6,437 nt of DNA, taken from Pseudomonadota bacterium (GTDB taxonomy: Bacteria > Desulfobacterota > Syntrophia > Syntrophales > JADFWA01). The stretch spans positions 1 to 6,437 of the forward strand of contig JAUWQS010000095.1 in assembly GCA_030610915.1 (NCBI GenBank). The letters run 5' to 3'. This document shows, piece by piece, positions 4,822-6,437 of the stretch (its first letter is position 1; each line of letters opens with the position of its first letter). The notes under the pieces are model-generated. The model saw only the letters and a list, made by a program, of their open reading frames with translations, ran no database searches and was not told the origin of the DNA. The position numbers and the translations under genes are program-made.

Positions 4822-5694
4822 ATGGATTTTCTTAACAAAGCAATTTTGAAATTTGCGTGCCAGATAGGACAAGATATCAAGGCAAGAGCGATATTGCTAT
4901 ATGCTGATATGGTTCCCGATCTTTTGATAGATACAACTAACAATAAGGCTTGCTGTGAAAGGATTATCGTCACAAGAGGAGATGCGGATGTACCTGAAAA
5001 GTTCAGTAATTCAATAAATGTTTTAAATGTCCCTGATGTGAATTTAACTCGAGTCGGTCAGATAAAAATCGCGGTTACGAAAGGGATTGCCACGGGTCTT
5101 TTTAAAAGTGGAGACAAGCTGGTCTGCCTTTCAGGCATTTCTAAATTCGGATATTTGGACTGCATAATGATTATTGATGTCGGTAGGGAATTTGAAATTT
5201 TTACATCAGAGGAGATTAAGGATATTATTGAGGATGTATATCCGGAAGTTTTCGATGTGGTGTTGAATATTGCCCTGGAATTGGCCGCTCAGGGGAGAGA
5301 GAGCCGCCCAGTGGGAACAATCTTCATTCTGGGAGACCACGAAAAGGTGTTGCAGCTTTCCAGACAAATGATAATCAACCCGTTCATGGGGTATGCGGAG
5401 AATGAAAGAAATATCCTTAATCCTAATTTAAAAGAGACAATAAAAGAATTCTCAGCCATTGATGGGGCCTTCATTTTAAAAGATGATGGTGTTATTGTGA
5501 CTGCAGGAAGACACCTCAATGCCGCTTTGGAAAGTAAAGATTTCCCCAAGGGACTTGGAAGCCGACATATAGCAGCTGCCGGTATTACAGATGTATCACA
5601 CGCTATTGCTGTTGTTATCTCTGAATCGACGGGGACGGTCAGCGTATTTAAGGATGGAAAGATATTTGTCAGCATTGAAAAGCCTGTGAAGTAG
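4822..5694 (+). CDS. dacZ: Diadenylate cyclase (c-di-AMP synthase), DacZ-like
   Basis: A 290-residue soluble protein predicted to join two ATP into cyclic di-AMP. The C-terminal part (about 205-285) is a DAC domain: the DGA motif (214-216) in IDGAFILKDDGVIVTAG, then GLGSRHIAAAGIT with Arg248/His249, and VVISESTGTVSVF with Glu268. The N-terminal part (about 1-200) has no membrane helix and resembles the pyruvate-kinase C-terminal-like alpha/beta domain of archaeal DacZ, for example RIIVTRGD and GQIKIAVTKGIATGLFKSGDKLVCLSG. This architecture differs from bacterial CdaA (membrane), DisA (DNA-binding) and CdaS. The RHR motif is RHI here; whether that occurs in other active DacZ proteins I cannot check. 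ATG 4822 is chosen because AGGAA (4812-4816) precedes it by five bases; a longer TTG frame from 4777 has no such site. htpX follows after 17 bp. Confidence 0.82.
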   Translation: MDFLNKAILKFACQIGQDIKARAILLYADMVPDLLIDTTNNKACCERIIVTRGDADVPEKFSNSINVLNVPDVNLTRVGQIKIAVTKGIATGLFKSGDKLVCLSGISKFGYLDCIMIIDVGREFEIFTSEEIKDIIEDVYPEVFDVVLNIALELAAQGRESRPVGTIFILGDHEKVLQLSRQMIINPFMGYAENERNILNPNLKETIKEFSAIDGAFILKDDGVIVTAGRHLNAALESKDFPKGLGSRHIAAAGITDVSHAIAVVISESTGTVSVFKDGKIFVSIEKPVK

Positions 5695-5711
5695 ATAAGA
5701 GGAGAGATTGA

Positions 5712-6437
5712 ATGAATACGATTAAAACGGGCATACTTTTGTGTGCCCTGACCGTTCTTCTGATGATGATAGGCGGGTATTTCGGCGGCCGGCAGGGAAT
5801 AGTGATTGCGTTTATCTTTGCAATGGTGATGAACTTCGGAAGTTACTGGTTTTCAGACAAAATCGTCTTGAAGATGTATCGGGCGAGACAGGTTTCGGAG
5901 GGCGAAGCTCCTGAACTTTATTCCCTGATAAAGACCCTGGCATTAAAGGCCGGCCTTCCCATGCCAAAGGTTTACATCGTTCCGGGTGATACTCCGAATG
6001 CCTTTGCCACCGGAAGGAATGAGAAACATGCTGTCGTGGCGGTCACGGAAGGACTCTTGCGCATACTTAACAGGGACGAACTTGAAGGAGTTCTTTCCCA
6101 TGAACTCACCCACATAAAAAACAAGGATATGCTGATTGGTTCCATTGCGGCAACACTGGCCGGAGCCATCATAATGCTGGCGAGCATGGCAAAATGGGCA
6201 GCTATTTTTGGTGTTGGACGAGACGACGACGAGGGAGGAATTTTGGGTTGGATCCTCATGGCCATTCTGGCGCCTATCGCCGCAATGATTATACAGATGG
6301 CTATATCACGGTCACGCGAATATATGGCCGACAAGGGTGGCGCGCGTATATCGGGCAAACCTTATGATCTTGCCGGCGCTCTGGAAAAGTTATCTCAGGC
6401 CTCAAAAGCGATCCCCATGCAAGCCAATCCATCAACC
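5712..6437 (+). CDS. htpX: HtpX-like membrane zinc metalloprotease (M48), 3' end cut off
   Basis: The first 242 codons of an M48B protease; complete HtpX proteins are about 280-295 residues, so roughly the last 40-50 are beyond the window. HtpX degrades misfolded membrane proteins from the cytoplasmic side of the inner membrane. There are two N-terminal membrane helices (about 6-24 and 29-47), the zinc site HELTH (His130, Glu131, His134), two further hydrophobic segments (about 143-166 and 177-198), and the third zinc ligand Glu203 in [10 protein letters not shown] charged stretch GRDDDEGG (169-176) lies between the last two helices. The ATG has AGGAGAG about seven bases upstream. The gene lies 17 bp after the cyclase gene on the same strand, with no terminator between, so the two are probably cotranscribed. 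Confidence 0.94.
   Translation, partial: MNTIKTGILLCALTVLLMMIGGYFGGRQGIVIAFIFAMVMNFGSYWFSDKIVLKMYRARQVSEGEAPELYSLIKTLALKAGLPMPKVYIVPGDTPNAFATGRNEKHAVVAVTEGLLRILNRDELEGVLSHELTHIKNKDMLIGSIAATLAGAIIMLASMAKWAAIFGVGRDDDEGGILGWILMAILAPIAAMIIQMAISRSREYMADKGGARISGKPYDLAGALEKLSQASKAIPMQANPST

Noticed and set aside
5289..5675. Long antisense frame within the cyclase gene
   Set aside because: It is a shadow of the DAC-domain coding sequence; the plus-strand frame has the recognised motifs and ribosome-binding site.
5972..6358. Long antisense frame within htpX
   Set aside because: It is opposite the HELTH-containing protease frame, is serine/proline/alanine-rich as expected of an antisense shadow, and has no supporting signals.

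Overview
The window looks like chromosome from an uncultured Gram-negative bacterium, probably Desulfobacterota-like (former Deltaproteobacteria). The reasons are the mix of a SpoIIE/STAS/RsbW-type partner-switching set with a deformylase and HtpX, moderate base composition, strong Shine-Dalgarno sites, and intergenic AATTTCC-type and GCAGAG-type repeats that I associate with such genomes. This assignment is inference from gene style, not a phylogenetic marker.

Layout. Positions 1-4600 read mainly on the minus strand, in transcription order: peptide deformylase (def, 4587-4024), a response regulator fused to a SpoIIE/PP2C phosphatase (4015-2780), a STAS anti-sigma-antagonist-like protein (2790-2452), a 296-bp hairpin-rich gap, an RsbW-like ATPase/kinase (2155-1700), a small repeat element (1519-1684), and a class I PLP aminotransferase (1464-286). 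A second copy of the repeat element follows (25-276). From 4600 to 4821 lies a divergent promoter region. On the plus strand come a diadenylate cyclase with an archaeal DacZ-like architecture (4822-5694) and, 17 bp later, the membrane protease htpX, cut by the window end.

How the genes work together. The receiver-phosphatase, STAS protein and RsbW-like ATPase form a complete set of phosphatase, antagonist and kinase for a partner switch. No sigma factor or other output target is visible. The deformylase stop codon sits directly against the phosphatase ribosome-binding site, and the phosphatase overlaps the STAS gene, so these three are very probably one operon. The cyclase and htpX form a second short operon that would link c-di-AMP synthesis with membrane-protein quality control.

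Most striking observation. Two short elements in inverted orientation flank the aminotransferase. One is 252 bp, bounded by a perfect 10-bp direct repeat (CATTTGTCGT). Both have palindromic ends, AAATTGG/CCAATTT inverted terminal sequences, and the first codons (MKRV...) of a broken ORF. In the longer copy the peptide (MKRVHELDVYKPVEAL) resembles the start of the four-helix-bundle protein encoded by 23S rRNA intervening sequences. They look like decayed, formerly mobile, intervening-sequence-like elements.
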